DNA of 64,000 bases from JAUIAI01 sp041396685 (GCA_041396685.1 JAWKYD010000003.1:124001-188000), one strand, 5' to 3'. Positions 35,560 through 42,805 are shown, numbered from the stretch's first letter. The notes: generated from the sequence alone by a model not told the origin. Made by a program: numbers and translations.

Positions 35560-36651
35560 TCAGTGTCGGGGCTGCGCGGGCGGTTCCCCGGCCGGGCCCG
35601 GCTTGCGGGTCGCGATCAGCGTAAAGCCGGCGCCGAACAGCGAGCGTTCGATGGGCCCGGTGAATCCGCTCGCGCTCAACAAGGCGTCCTGCTCCTCGCG
35701 TGTGGGAATCACGTTGCCCCACATCATTTCCTCGAGACCGGTCTGCACCGGGAAGCGGTACTCGTCGCGCCGCGAGTCGGCCAGCGTCGAGGGGTAGGTC
35801 TCGTCGACGATCACCAACCAGCCACCGGGCTTCAGCGCGCGAGCGCAGCCGCCGAGCACGTGCGCCCGAAGGGCCGGCGAAATCTCATGCAGGACTTCGA
35901 CCATCACCACCACGTCGAAGGCGTCGGCCGGCGCCTGCTGCGCGACATCGCCCTCGAGAATGGTGACCCGATCGCCCACACCGGCGCGGACGACGGCCTC
36001 GCGTGCCGCGCTCAGGCCCGTCGGGTCGATATCGATGCCGGTGCAGCGTGCCTGTGCAAACGTCTTGGCTATCTGCAGCTGCAGATAGCCACTGCCGCAG
36101 CCCACCTCGAGCAGCGAACCGCCGGACTCGAGCCGCTGGGCCACGCCAGCCAGACCGGGCAGGATCTTGCGCGCCACCATCACGTTCACGCCGGCGATGG
36201 CCTGCGTGACGACGTCGCTGAAGGCGGCATCGCGGCCCTGGAACGGAACCGACGCGCCCGTGCGCAAACCGTCGACGGCCTGCCGGTAGTCGTCGATCAC
36301 GAAGCGTGTGCCAAGCTGAACGTAGCCGCCCAGATAGCGCGGATGACCGCGCATGGCAAGGATCTCTTTGACGGCCGGCGCGAGCCGGAACCGCCGCTGG
36401 TCGTCCGCGTCCAGGAGTTCGAATGCGTAGGCGCTGGTGCACCAGGTCTCGACATAGGGGCCATGCAGACCGAGTCGGTCGGCCAGATCGGCAGCGCTGA
36501 CGTCGGGTGTCGCCGCCAGTGCCTCGAACAGCCCCGAGGTGATACCCAGGTCGATCAGATGCATGGCATTGAAGCCACGTCGCCAGGCAAAGATCTTCTC
36601 GGTCAGTGCCTCGGCCGCCTGTGCGGGTGACTGGTTTCGTTGATCGTCCAT
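35560..36651 (-). CDS. SAM-dependent class I methyltransferase
   Basis: A 363-residue methyltransferase. An N-terminal winged-helix-like region (MHLIDLGITSGLFEALA, then VSAADLADRLGLHGPYVETW) precedes the Rossmann domain with motif I LLEVGCGSGYLQLQIAK and a later LKPGGWLVIVDE. This layout matches small-molecule O-methyltransferases. The ATG at 36651 (MDDQRNQS) gives a normal start, but the frame stays open upstream to 36876. It is the last chromosomal gene before the integron array. Confidence 0.85.
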   Translation of the reverse strand: MDDQRNQSPAQAAEALTEKIFAWRRGFNAMHLIDLGITSGLFEALAATPDVSAADLADRLGLHGPYVETWCTSAYAFELLDADDQRRFRLAPAVKEILAMRGHPRYLGGYVQLGTRFVIDDYRQAVDGLRTGASVPFQGRDAAFSDVVTQAIAGVNVMVARKILPGLAGVAQRLESGGSLLEVGCGSGYLQLQIAKTFAQARCTGIDIDPTGLSAAREAVVRAGVGDRVTILEGDVAQQAPADAFDVVVMVEVLHEISPALRAHVLGGCARALKPGGWLVIVDETYPSTLADSRRDEYRFPVQTGLEEMMWGNVIPTREEQDALLSASGFTGPIERSLFGAGFTLIATRKPGPAGEPPAQPRH

Positions 36652-36872
36652 GTCCGTCCGTGGTGTGCCGGCTGGGGCTCCCTGGGCATCGAGGACACCC
36701 GTTCGGCCAAGGGCCCGAGAGCCATCGCGACGACACGTCCAGGCGCCGTCGTTCAGGAAGTCTGCCAGATCCGCCAGAATTGCCTGTGGCGCCGCCTCGG
36801 GAATGAAATGGCAAAGACCATCAATGCAGGAACGATCGCGGGAAGAGGGCGCCTGGCTCCCGGCGCTGGTGA
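36652..36872 (-). other. Chromosomal edge of the array, possible alpha/beta-hydrolase 3' relic
   Basis: This stretch holds no complete gene. On the minus strand, in the same frame as the methyltransferase, it encodes CHFIPEAAPQAILADLADFL (about 36815-36756). That resembles the C-terminal GHFIPEEAP-type helix of alpha/beta hydrolases. A hydrolase gene may have been cut when the array end formed here. The absence of a stop before the methyltransferase start is odd and weakens the case. Confidence 0.3.
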
Positions 36873-37046
36873 GCAACTGCGTAGATCTGAGGCCGGTTCG
36901 CCCGATTGTCTCAATGCGTCAGGGTGTACGGAAATCTGTCGAAGTGATACGCGCCCATGGCGTAGTACTCGGCAGCTTCTCCGAGTTCTTGTTCAGCTTC
37001 CAACGCTTGTGCGGATGTCGGCATGTCTGCTCCTTGCAGTGCTCGA
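36873..37046 (-). pseudogene. Relic of a ParE/antitoxin cassette with internal deletions
   Basis: Three short blocks match the intact toxin-antitoxin cassette at 39206-39710 in the same order: 36873-36955 (toxin C-terminus), 36955-37000 (toxin N-terminus with the AEYYAM region) and 37000-37046 (antitoxin start). The segments between them are missing, so neither protein can be made. It is a decayed paralogue at the distal end of the array. Confidence 0.75.
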
Positions 37047-37047
37047 T

Positions 37048-37078
37048 CCCTAGCGTGCGGTGGAGCGAATTGTTGGGC
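37048..37078. repeat. attC remnant, most distal
   Basis: Right half of an attC site ending in the core GTTGGGC (37072-37078). The left part is short and has a poor core (CCTAGCG). It closes the last recognisable cassette. Confidence 0.55.
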
Positions 37079-37409
37079 ATCGGATCCCATAGAGCAGCCG
37101 GTACTTGAAACGGTCTACACAGGGAGCAAGCGGTTCGGCTACCTCCCAGATGTCGACCTCGGCGATGCGTCCATAAGCAGCGACACGACGCTCGATTTCT
37201 TTCTCCCAGGCCGCTTCAACATCAGCCAATGGAGACTCATGAAGCGACTCAAGAAGTAGATCAACTAGGCGCGACCGCTCCTCCGCAGGAAGGCTCCGAG
37301 CCTGTTCAGCAAGTTCAGCGACGAGGTCGGGCAGGGTCAGTTCTCCGATAACGACGACATGATACGCGCCGAGCCTACGCCTCCGTGGCAGTTGACGGCT
37401 GACGTTCAC
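37050..37409 (-). CDS. Addiction-module antitoxin, orphan
   Basis: A 119-residue reading frame whose centre matches the Unstab_antitox family (LVAELAEQARSLPAEERSRL, then DVEAAWEKEIERRVAAY). These are ParD/RelB-like antitoxins. The C-terminus past EVDIWEVAEP runs into the attC remnant and looks non-native. A GTG at 37409, inside the next core site, is the only good upstream start. No toxin gene lies next to it, so it is an orphan or a damaged module. Confidence 0.6.
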   Translation of the reverse strand: MNVSRQLPRRRRLGAYHVVVIGELTLPDLVAELAEQARSLPAEERSRLVDLLLESLHESPLADVEAAWEKEIERRVAAYGRIAEVDIWEVAEPLAPCVDRFKYRLLYGIRCPTIRSTAR

Positions 37410-37525
37410 GCTAACCGGCCTGCGAAGGCAGACGGCGCCTGGCCGCTGAAGGCATGACGCCACTGGCGCCTGTAGCGGCCGGGCGCTGGCCGCCGTAGGG
37501 GGCCCGGTTGAGCGAGGGGTTAGGG
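37409..37525. repeat. attC site
   Basis: Cores CGCTAAC (left) and GTTAGGG (right), with GC-rich inverted arms containing GGCCGC/GCGGCC blocks. Of a different family from the neighbouring sites. Confidence 0.75.
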
Positions 37526-38074
37526 CGCGCTTTTCTGCCGCTCGTGAAGCTGCTGGTGAACCTGCATGGCGTGCACTTGCGCCCGAAGTTGCGTCACTAC
37601 TTCCGGCGCCTCCGGTGAGCGGAGACCTGGGTGGCCCGCGACCTCTAGCAGCTTCGCGATAGCTAAGTTTTCTTTCCCCGATCGCATCTCCGCGCAGCAA
37701 TACCCCAACGCGATACTGCGGCCACGGACGAAGAATTCTTGCTCGAACCAAGCCACGTCGTCTTCCCAACATAGAAGCTTGGTCCTGAGTTCAATCTTGC
37801 TGAATAGGACCGCTGCGCGTCTGAACCGAAGACAGCTGAATCGCACGCTGGGATATGCGCCGACCTTGCGCGTTGCGGCGAACAAGCCGAGCCGGACAGC
37901 AAAGTCGTTGCGACCAAGATCCATGTACGCCAGGTAGCGATCGTTTGTGACGTGCTTCAGGTCTACGTCGTTGGGAAGTACGCGCAGTGAGATGACAGAC
38001 ACCTCACGTGGTGCGATTCGCGGGCGCAGAAGCGCCCAGACCAAGTAGATGAGCAGTCGGAGACGAAGCCGCAT
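37520..38074 (-). CDS. Thioesterase-superfamily (hotdog fold) protein
   Basis: A 184-residue acyl-CoA/ACP thioesterase-like protein. A hydrophobic N-terminus (LRLLIYLVWALL) may anchor it to the membrane. VLPNDVDLKHVTNDRYLAYMD is the hotdog motif with the catalytic-region Asp and Asn, and the rest fits 4HBT-like proteins. The stop codon lies inside the attC core. Cassette-borne thioesterases of this type are known from other chromosomal integrons. The substrate is unknown. Confidence 0.7.
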   Translation of the reverse strand: MRLRLRLLIYLVWALLRPRIAPREVSVISLRVLPNDVDLKHVTNDRYLAYMDLGRNDFAVRLGLFAATRKVGAYPSVRFSCLRFRRAAVLFSKIELRTKLLCWEDDVAWFEQEFFVRGRSIALGYCCAEMRSGKENLAIAKLLEVAGHPGLRSPEAPEVVTQLRAQVHAMQVHQQLHERQKSAP

Positions 38075-38081
38075 TCGTGCC

Positions 38082-38178
38082 GCCTAATGCCGGAGTTCAA
38101 CGGCACTTGACGCAGCCGACCGCGTGCGGCCGCACGCGGGTAGATAGGTCAAGTGCCCGGCGCAGCGCATTGTTGGGC
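38082..38178. repeat. attC site
   Basis: Left core GCCTAAT (one base off), right core GTTGGGC. Arms CACTTGACGC and GTCAAGTG place it in the same family as 39043, 40551, 52191 and 52898. Confidence 0.85.
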
Positions 38179-38538
38179 ATCGGATAACGCCGAGTGCGCC
38201 AATAAGAGACGGATCTCGACGGCCTCATACGGAACGAAGACGCCATCGGCCTCAGTTCGTTCGATTAACCCCAGATGCTCAAGACGCCCCACATCCGCAT
38301 GCACATTCGAGTAGTTTCGCTCGGCACTTTTCGCCAACGCATACACGCTGCAGGGGCCAATGTTTCTCGGCGTCTCCAGCAGTTCAACTCGGGCAGGTGT
38401 CAATTCGCTGAACAAACTACGCGCTGTCTCGAAGCTCCGATGAAAGTCCGGCACCTGGCCTTTGCGCGCATTGGCCAATTGCGCCCTTGCCTTGCGTACG
38501 GCCGAGCCACGGCCGGCAACTTCTATGACAGCTTTCAT
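38149..38538 (-). CDS. HVO_A0114-type winged-helix DNA-binding protein
   Basis: A 129-residue small DNA-binding protein. ELTPARVELLETPRNIGPCS leads into a MarR-like winged helix (VYALAKSAERNYSNVHADVG, then LEHLGLIER). This family often acts as the antitoxin of TumE-type modules, but no TumE toxin is recognisable here. The start at 38538 overlaps an upstream mini-ORF by ATGA, and the stop falls within the attC. It is the third open frame of a tightly coupled run starting at 38929. Confidence 0.75.
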   Translation of the reverse strand: MKAVIEVAGRGSAVRKARAQLANARKGQVPDFHRSFETARSLFSELTPARVELLETPRNIGPCSVYALAKSAERNYSNVHADVGRLEHLGLIERTEADGVFVPYEAVEIRLLLAHSALSDAQQCAAPGT

Positions 38539-38618
38539 GTCGAACTCCAAAAGCCCACATCACGCTCGAAATCCTCGAGCAACTGTTCGACGGTGCTGAA
38601 CTCGTACTTGTTCAACAT
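38535..38618 (-). CDS. 27-residue mini-ORF between two regulators
   Basis: A short frame starting MLNKYEF and ending DVGFWSST. Its ATG overlaps the previous stop (TGATG) and its stop overlaps the next start (ATGA). It is acidic with some hydrophobic residues and has no family I recognise. It may be a truncated toxin, a coupling leader or a real small protein. Confidence 0.4.
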   Translation of the reverse strand: MLNKYEFSTVEQLLEDFERDVGFWSST

Positions 38619-38929
38619 CAGCTCGACGCCAGCGCCTCACGCACGACCTCCGGGTGTCGCTTGGCAATTCGAATCAGTGTCTGTGCCGCTCCTGACGGCG
38701 AACGTCGCCCCTGTTCCCATTCCTGAAGCGTGCGCTTCGATATGCCGAGAACTGCAGCGAACTCGGATTGCGACAACCCGGATCGTGCCCGCGCATCGGC
38801 AACCTCGTTGACCTCGATATGCGTTACGCGAGCCGCCTTGCCGGCATTTATTTCTCGGACAGATTGCAGCAGCTTCTGACCAAGCTCTTCGCCAGCAGAC
38901 ATCACGCCAGATTTCTTACGATTGGCCAC
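38618..38929 (-). CDS. HTH regulator, NadS/HigA-like antitoxin
   Basis: A 103-residue XRE-type HTH protein. ARARSGLSQSEFAAVLGISK and RTLQEWEQGRRSPSGAAQTL form the helix-turn-helix, as in NadS or HigA antitoxins. A GTG start at 38929 (MANRKKSG) avoids an unlikely N-terminal extension. A 15-bp perfect dyad just upstream is the probable operator. The usual RelE/HigB toxin partner is missing, and two other small frames follow instead. Confidence 0.75.
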   Translation of the reverse strand: MANRKKSGVMSAGEELGQKLLQSVREINAGKAARVTHIEVNEVADARARSGLSQSEFAAVLGISKRTLQEWEQGRRSPSGAAQTLIRIAKRHPEVVREALASS

Positions 38930-38981
38930 GCTCGATTTCCCAATGTCGCGGTTTCGCGAAACGTGAACATGGGTGCAATTG

Positions 38982-38996
38982 TACGTCATTGACGTA
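38982..38996. promoter_or_regulatory. Operator dyad upstream of the HTH gene
   Basis: TACGTCA-T-TGACGTA is a perfect inverted repeat of 7-bp arms. On the minus strand it overlaps a TACAAT minus 10, with TTCTTG 16 bases further upstream. It probably mediates autorepression by the HTH protein encoded at 38618-38929. Confidence 0.55.
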
Positions 38997-39042
38997 TCAC
39001 AAGAAAGACTATCTCATCGTGCCGGCGATCGGGAAAAATGAT

Positions 39043-39139
39043 GTTGAACGCCAATGCTCAGAGGCACTTGAGGCGGCCGCGCTCCCGCGGCAGCGGATGT
39101 GCGGACGGGTCAAGTGTCCTTTGAAGCGCCCGGTTGGAC
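39043..39139. repeat. attC site
   Basis: Cores GTTGAAC (left) and GTTGGAC (right). Arms CACTTGAGGC and GTCAAGTG relate it to the 38082/40551 family. Confidence 0.82.
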
Positions 39140-39164
39140 GTCATCTCAAAGACCTCGTTGAAAC

Positions 39165-39461
39165 TCAACTTCGATCTCGCCAATATCCTGGCTCTCGGCG
39201 CTGATGCGCAACTGCGTAGATCTGAGGCCCGTGGGCCCGATCTTCTTCGTAAATCAGGGTGTACGGGAATCGGTCGAAGTGGTACGCGCGCAGGCCCTCT
39301 TCAAGAATTGGCCCGCATTGCTGGTTCGCGACGATAAGGTCACGAACTCGCTCGTACTCTGCCAAGAAGGCAAATGCGATCGCCGGGCTCGCGCGCATGG
39401 CGTAATACTCGGCAGCTTCTCCGAGCTCCTCTTCAGCTTCCGGATGAAGCCAATGACTCAC
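39165..39461 (-). CDS. RelE/ParE-family toxin
   Basis: A 98-residue type II toxin. EEELGEAAEYYAMRASPAIA, the FDRFPYTLIYE strand and a terminal AVAHQRREPGYWRDR are the ParE pattern. ParE proteins inhibit gyrase; RelE relatives cut mRNA, and sequence alone cannot decide. A GTG start overlaps the antitoxin stop (GTGA). The module appears intact, unlike its deleted copy at 36873. Confidence 0.88.
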   Translation of the reverse strand: MSHWLHPEAEEELGEAAEYYAMRASPAIAFAFLAEYERVRDLIVANQQCGPILEEGLRAYHFDRFPYTLIYEEDRAHGPQIYAVAHQRREPGYWRDRS

Positions 39462-39682
39462 TCGATCCGCGCTCGGACACGAGAAAGCGCTTCATCACCC
39501 GGGATCATGGCAACCTTCCCGTCTTTCACATCCTGGCGCCGACGCTGAGCCTCGACCAGCCAGGCAGTCTCCGAGGGAGACCGCGGCTCGAAACTTGCGA
39601 TCAGGCGCTCGAGAATTCTGGCGCGATCGTGGTCTGGGAGGCTCAATACTTCAGCTTCCAACTCTTGTGCGGATGTCGGCAT
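39458..39682 (-). CDS. Addiction-module antitoxin for the ParE-type toxin
   Basis: A 74-residue antitoxin of the Unstab_antitox family, with LPDHDRARILERLIASFEPR and a C-terminal GDEALSRVRARIE that would wrap the toxin. It is upstream of and coupled to the toxin gene, the usual parDE order. Confidence 0.87.
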   Translation of the reverse strand: MPTSAQELEAEVLSLPDHDRARILERLIASFEPRSPSETAWLVEAQRRRQDVKDGKVAMIPGDEALSRVRARIE

Positions 39683-39767
39683 GACTGCTCCCTACAATGC
39701 TCGATCCTTGAGAGGATGCCATATCTGGCAACCCCGCTTCCATCGGCCACTTCCGTTGCCGAGTGAT

Positions 39768-39869
39768 GTCCAACGACTCATGTCTGCGGCATTTGAACCG
39801 GGGCACGGTTCTGCGCGGAGCGCAGGTTCGGGCAATGGGTCAATTGACCGCAGCACCTTGCTGCTGGGC
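39768..39869. repeat. attC site
   Basis: Left core GTCCAAC is perfect; the right core GCTGGGC has one change from GTTGGGC. The centre contains GGTTCTGCGCGGAGCGCAGG, partly like the 45358 site. Confidence 0.75.
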
Positions 39870-39879
39870 CTCAGATACT

Positions 39880-40203
39880 TCACTGAACATCATCTGCAAC
39901 GGCCAGAAGCGCCTTTGGATTCTTTCGCGCGATCGCTAAGAGCGTGCGAGCTGCACCGCTAGGCTGTTTTCGCCCCTGCTCCCAACTTTGCAGCGTTCGC
40001 ACTGACACGCCCAAGAGCGCTGCAAACTGCGACTGCGATAGCCCAGTCCTTTCCCGTGCCTCAATCGCCGGCGAGTACACCACGATTCCTTTTCCGGCCT
40101 TCATCTCGCGTACCGACTGCAACAACTCCGCCGCGAGATCGCGACCAGCCTCGAACTTCTCCAGGTCAACGTCACTCAGTGGCTTAGTCTTCTTCGATGG
40201 CAC
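39880..40203 (-). CDS. HTH antitoxin (HigA/NadS type)
   Basis: A 107-residue XRE-type HTH protein with ARERTGLSQSQFAALLGVSV and RTLQSWEQGRKQPSGAARTL. It starts with GTG at 40203, inside the 3' end of the toxin gene (20-base overlap). The toxin-first order is typical of higBA. The toxin partner carries an amber codon, so this antitoxin may have nothing to neutralise. Confidence 0.85.
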   Translation of the reverse strand: MPSKKTKPLSDVDLEKFEAGRDLAAELLQSVREMKAGKGIVVYSPAIEARERTGLSQSQFAALLGVSVRTLQSWEQGRKQPSGAARTLLAIARKNPKALLAVADDVQ

Positions 40204-40498
40204 GACGGATCTCCTTCAAGGCAGCGGCAGTCAGATTGTCGGTCTTTGACGTCGCGTATAGCGTGAGAAGGACAATCTCACCGTGAGCCGTTCTCACGAA
40301 ATAGATGACCCTGACGCCGCCAGACTTGCCTGAACCTGCGCGGCTCCACCGAACCTTCCGAATGCCACCGGAGCCGGGCACGACGTCACCTGCGTTTGGA
40401 GTCAACGACAAGAACGCAGTGAACTCACCTCGTTCGTCTTCCGTCCACTAGGCCGGCCATTGCTTCTGAAACAGCGGCGTTTCGACGACCGTCAACAT
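40184..40498 (-). pseudogene. RelE/HigB-type toxin with amber codon 17
   Basis: The full 104-codon frame begins MLTVVETPLFQKQWPA at 40498 and continues with WTEDERGEFTAFLSLTPNAG, SGGVRVIYFV and a C-terminal LKEIRRAIEED. Codon 17 (40450-40448) is TAG, where relatives usually have an aromatic residue. The remaining frame is otherwise open, so the change is a single nonsense mutation. A shorter product from an internal start would lack the N-terminal helix. Confidence 0.8.
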
Positions 40499-40550
40499 TC
40501 GCGAACTATACTACCTAGTCGCATAGTTGTCGACAGTCGCCTGTTCTGAT

Positions 40551-40647
40551 GCCCAACGATTGAGCTCAGCGGCACTTGACGCGGACGTGCGCCTGCGGCA
40601 GCGGGCGTGCGTACGAGTCAAATGTCCGGTGGGACGATCTGTTGGGC
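40551..40647. repeat. attC site
   Basis: Cores GCCCAAC and GTTGGGC, both canonical. The centre carries GATTGAGCTCAGCGGCACTT, nearly identical to the sites at 52191 and 52898. Confidence 0.9.
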
Positions 40648-40667
40648 GGGGTGGTGGCCACTCGACC

Positions 40668-40959
40668 CTATGATCGTGACGCGCCATATTCGGGCCGACG
40701 CCGATCATGCTTGACGACGAGAATCCGAATTCCGCTGTCGACCTCCCGATAGATGATCGTGTACGGAAATCCGGACATCGGGAAACCTCTCCTACCTCGC
40801 GCTCGCGGTGTTCCGAGCCCTGGGTGAGAAAGCAGGACGTACGCGTTCGACCTCTTTGACAAATCGCGCGGCGAGCGCAGGCGAACCTTCCTTCTCGTAG
40901 AACGCCGCAGCACCTTCAATGTCTCCAACAGCAGCCGGATGAAGATCTACACGCTTCAT
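40668..40959 (-). pseudogene. ParE-family toxin, frameshifted
   Basis: The N-terminal half reads MKRVDLHPAAVGDIEGAAAF from 40959 to about 40835 and then meets a stop. The C-terminal half (VLLSHPGLGTPRARGRRGFP, then FPYTIIYREVDSG) is in another frame down to 40668. Together they make one normal ParE protein if one extra base near 40836 is ignored. The start overlaps the antitoxin stop by ATGA. The toxin is therefore probably inactive. Confidence 0.8.
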
Positions 40960-41183
40960 CCAGGAAAGCGAGCACGAAGATGGGTCATTGCCTCTTCGAG
41001 CGAGACCCCCTTTCGCTCCCCGGCGTCCATCTCCTGATCGCGAGCCTCGGCCACCGCCTCCCAGGCTTCTTCAACTTCCATATCCACATCCAGGCTGGCC
41101 ACCAGCCGTTCGAGGAGCTGCGCACGCTCGGTCTTTGTCAGGCTCATCACTTGCGCCTGAAGAACCTCGAACTCAATCGCCAT
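40956..41183 (-). CDS. Addiction-module antitoxin
   Basis: A 75-residue Unstab_antitox protein: MAIEFEVLQAQVMSLTKTER, then QLLERLVASLD and a C-terminal EEAMTHLRARFPG. The ATG at 41183 follows TTGGAGCGTC. It is coupled to the frameshifted ParE gene downstream. Confidence 0.85.
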   Translation of the reverse strand: MAIEFEVLQAQVMSLTKTERAQLLERLVASLDVDMEVEEAWEAVAEARDQEMDAGERKGVSLEEAMTHLRARFPG

Positions 41184-41207
41184 GCTGACGCTCCAAATGC
41201 AATGGAT

Positions 41208-41266
41208 GTACAACTAGGTTGACATGAAATTCTGCCAGGCGCCTACGCCCCGCCGACCTTCGATCC
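41208..41266. repeat. Cassette junction with attC fragment
   Basis: A core GTACAAC (41208-41214) marks the upstream edge of the ParE cassette. It is followed by 52 bp with no gene that does not form a full attC before the next site begins. It probably marks a deleted cassette. Confidence 0.5.
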
Positions 41267-41362
41267 GCCCAACGCTCAGATCAGCAGCGGTTGAGGCTTG
41301 GCACGACTTGCGGCAGCAAGGCGGGCCAAGGGTCAACTGTCTGCTGCAACGAAATGTTCAAC
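41267..41362. repeat. attC site
   Basis: Cores GCCCAAC and GTTCAAC. The arms GGTTGAGGCTTGGC and GCCAAGGGTCAA put it in the family of 50155, 58238 and 58784. Confidence 0.87.
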
Positions 41363-41377
41363 AGCATTCGCCTTGAC

Positions 41378-41660
41378 CTACGCAGCCAGCTTTTCGACAC
41401 GTAGATCTTTGCGGCCCTTTTCCGCCTGCCACAGGTCATAGTGCATCTGCTGATTCAGCCAGCTCTCCGGCGTGGTATCAAAAGCAATTGACAGCCGAAT
41501 CGCCATCTCCGGGCTAATCCCCGCACGGCCATTCAAGATCGACGATAGCGTTTTGCGACTCACCCCAGGCCCGCGCGGCGTCAGACACGGTCAACTCGAG
41601 CGGCTCAAGACAGAGGGTGCGCAAAATCTCGCCAGGATGAGGTGGGTTGTGCATCTTCAT
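41378..41660 (-). pseudogene. HigA-type antitoxin, frameshifted
   Basis: From 41660 the frame reads MKMHNPPHPGEILRTLCLEP and VSDAARAWG. The family match then continues in another frame as SRKTLSSILNGRAGISPEMA and AFDTTPESWLNQQMHYDLWQ down to 41378. The total length is one base more than a multiple of three, with the shift near a TGGGGTG run at about 41560. The intact protein would be about 93 residues. A homopolymer sequencing error cannot be excluded. Confidence 0.8.
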
Positions 41661-41668
41661 CGTTTTGC

Positions 41669-41947
41669 TCAGTGATAGTCCTCGTAATCGACTTCGAGCG
41701 CATCGCCGTCAATGAACTTGAAGGTGACACGCCAGTTGCCGCTGACCGTCACCGACCAGCAGCCCTTTCGGTCGCCCTTCAATTCATGGAGCCGAAGACC
41801 GGGGAGATTCATGTCCCCAGGAATCGTCGCGGCATGCAGGCGGCCCAGAATCAGGCGAAGCCTCTAGGCCTGCTCAGGGCGAATGCCCGATTTCGTTCCG
41901 GAGACGAAGAACCGCTCCAGCCCCTTGTGCTTGAACGATACGATCAT
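41669..41947 (-). pseudogene. HigB-type toxin with amber codon 28
   Basis: The 92-codon frame begins MIVSFKHKGLERFFVSGTKS and ends FKFIDGDALEVDYEDYH, a clear HigB/RelE killer protein. Codon 28 (41866-41864) is TAG, where relatives have Lys before RLRLILGRL. A single AAG-to-TAG change explains it. The HigA partner nine bases downstream is frameshifted too, so the module is doubly broken. Confidence 0.85.
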
Positions 41948-41960
41948 GACACATTGTAAC

Positions 41961-42015
41961 TCGTAACGACTCGGGTGCCATGCCGTTGGCGCTCCGGTTG
42001 AGCGACCTGTTAGGC
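41961..42015. repeat. attC site, short
   Basis: Cores TCGTAAC and GTTAGGC, only 55 bp. The segment CGTTGGCGCTCCGGTTGA is shared with the right half of the 46196 site. Confidence 0.75.
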
Positions 42016-42023
42016 ATCGACCG

Positions 42024-42682
42024 CTACATCCGGATGGTTGCACGGTGCCGGTCAACCCAGAAACCCCAGGCAACGAGCAGCCACATTGCCTGGGCTGCCC
42101 AAGCCACGGCGGCGCCAGACGGGGAGGGGGTCCCACGAGGTTCGCTACGTACACGATTGCCAGGAAACCAACCAGTGCCAAAGTCCCAGCCTGACCGACG
42201 CGGTCCGTTGCGCTTGTCGCACGGAAGTACATGGCGACTCCGAGCGCGAAAAGGCCGCCCTCTACCGCGATCGTTGCTGGAATGGAGTTCCAGAGACCAA
42301 GACCCAGTAGCTCCGAACCACTGATCGTCACCGGCATGTCCGGCCTATGAGTTACGACGTCTAGCAGCCAATGACTCAAGACAAGTAGGGCGACCGTCAT
42401 GGTGGCGGCAAGCGTGGCCCGTCGAACAAGCATGTAGGTCACCGCAAGGGCTACCGCCCAGCCGACCAAAGCAACAAGGCTATGCGAGTAGGGGTAATGA
42501 ACGAAGTCCAGCGGAGTGAACGCCGTCATGCCTGGATGTACCTCCACTGTCTCGATACCGAGAAGCACGAGCACTGGCCAAACTAGGTCCGCAAGTTGCG
42601 CGGCCATGAAGAGAACTCCAAGTGAAACACTTGGAGCAATCTTTTTCGCCCCAAAGGCGAGTGCGAAATGTCCGATGAACAC
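42024..42682 (-). pseudogene. Membrane protein cassette, frameshifted near the C-terminus
   Basis: A multi-helix protein beginning MFIGHFALAFGAKKIAPSVS. It resembles small membrane proteins sometimes labelled metal-dependent hydrolases, with an H-x-x-x-A-F start and HYPYSHSLVALVGW and LLVLSHWLLDVV segments. After NLVGPPP (about 42135) the frame is lost by one base in a CCCCCTCCCC run. The correct continuation (AAVAWAAQAMWLLVAWGFW) is in the next frame and stops at 42024. As read, the frame instead crosses the attC and enters higB, ending at 41864. Confidence 0.75.
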
Positions 42683-42698
42683 TGCAGATTCCTTCGAT

Positions 42699-42804
42699 GC
42701 CTAACGCCTCAGGCCAGCGGGCCGCTTGAAAAGGCGCTGGGTTCTGGGCGAGAGCCCAGGTTCCTGCGACTTTTCAAGCGGTCCGCTGCGGCGTCGAGTT
42801 GAAC
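42699..42804. repeat. attC site
   Basis: Cores GCCTAAC and GTTGAAC. Central GGTTCTGGGCGAGAGCCCAG and arms CTTGAAAAGG/CTTTTCAAG define the family shared with 48595 and 57609. Confidence 0.9.
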
Positions 42805-42805
42805 G

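Noticed and set aside
35560..36876. A hydrolase-methyltransferase fusion protein
   Set aside because: The hydrolase-like part is only about 20 residues and a normal methyltransferase start exists at 36651.
41378..42682. Programmed frameshifting or stop read-through as the reason for broken frames
   Set aside because: No slippery heptamer with a downstream structure is visible, and the lesions differ in type and place; mutation or sequencing error is simpler.
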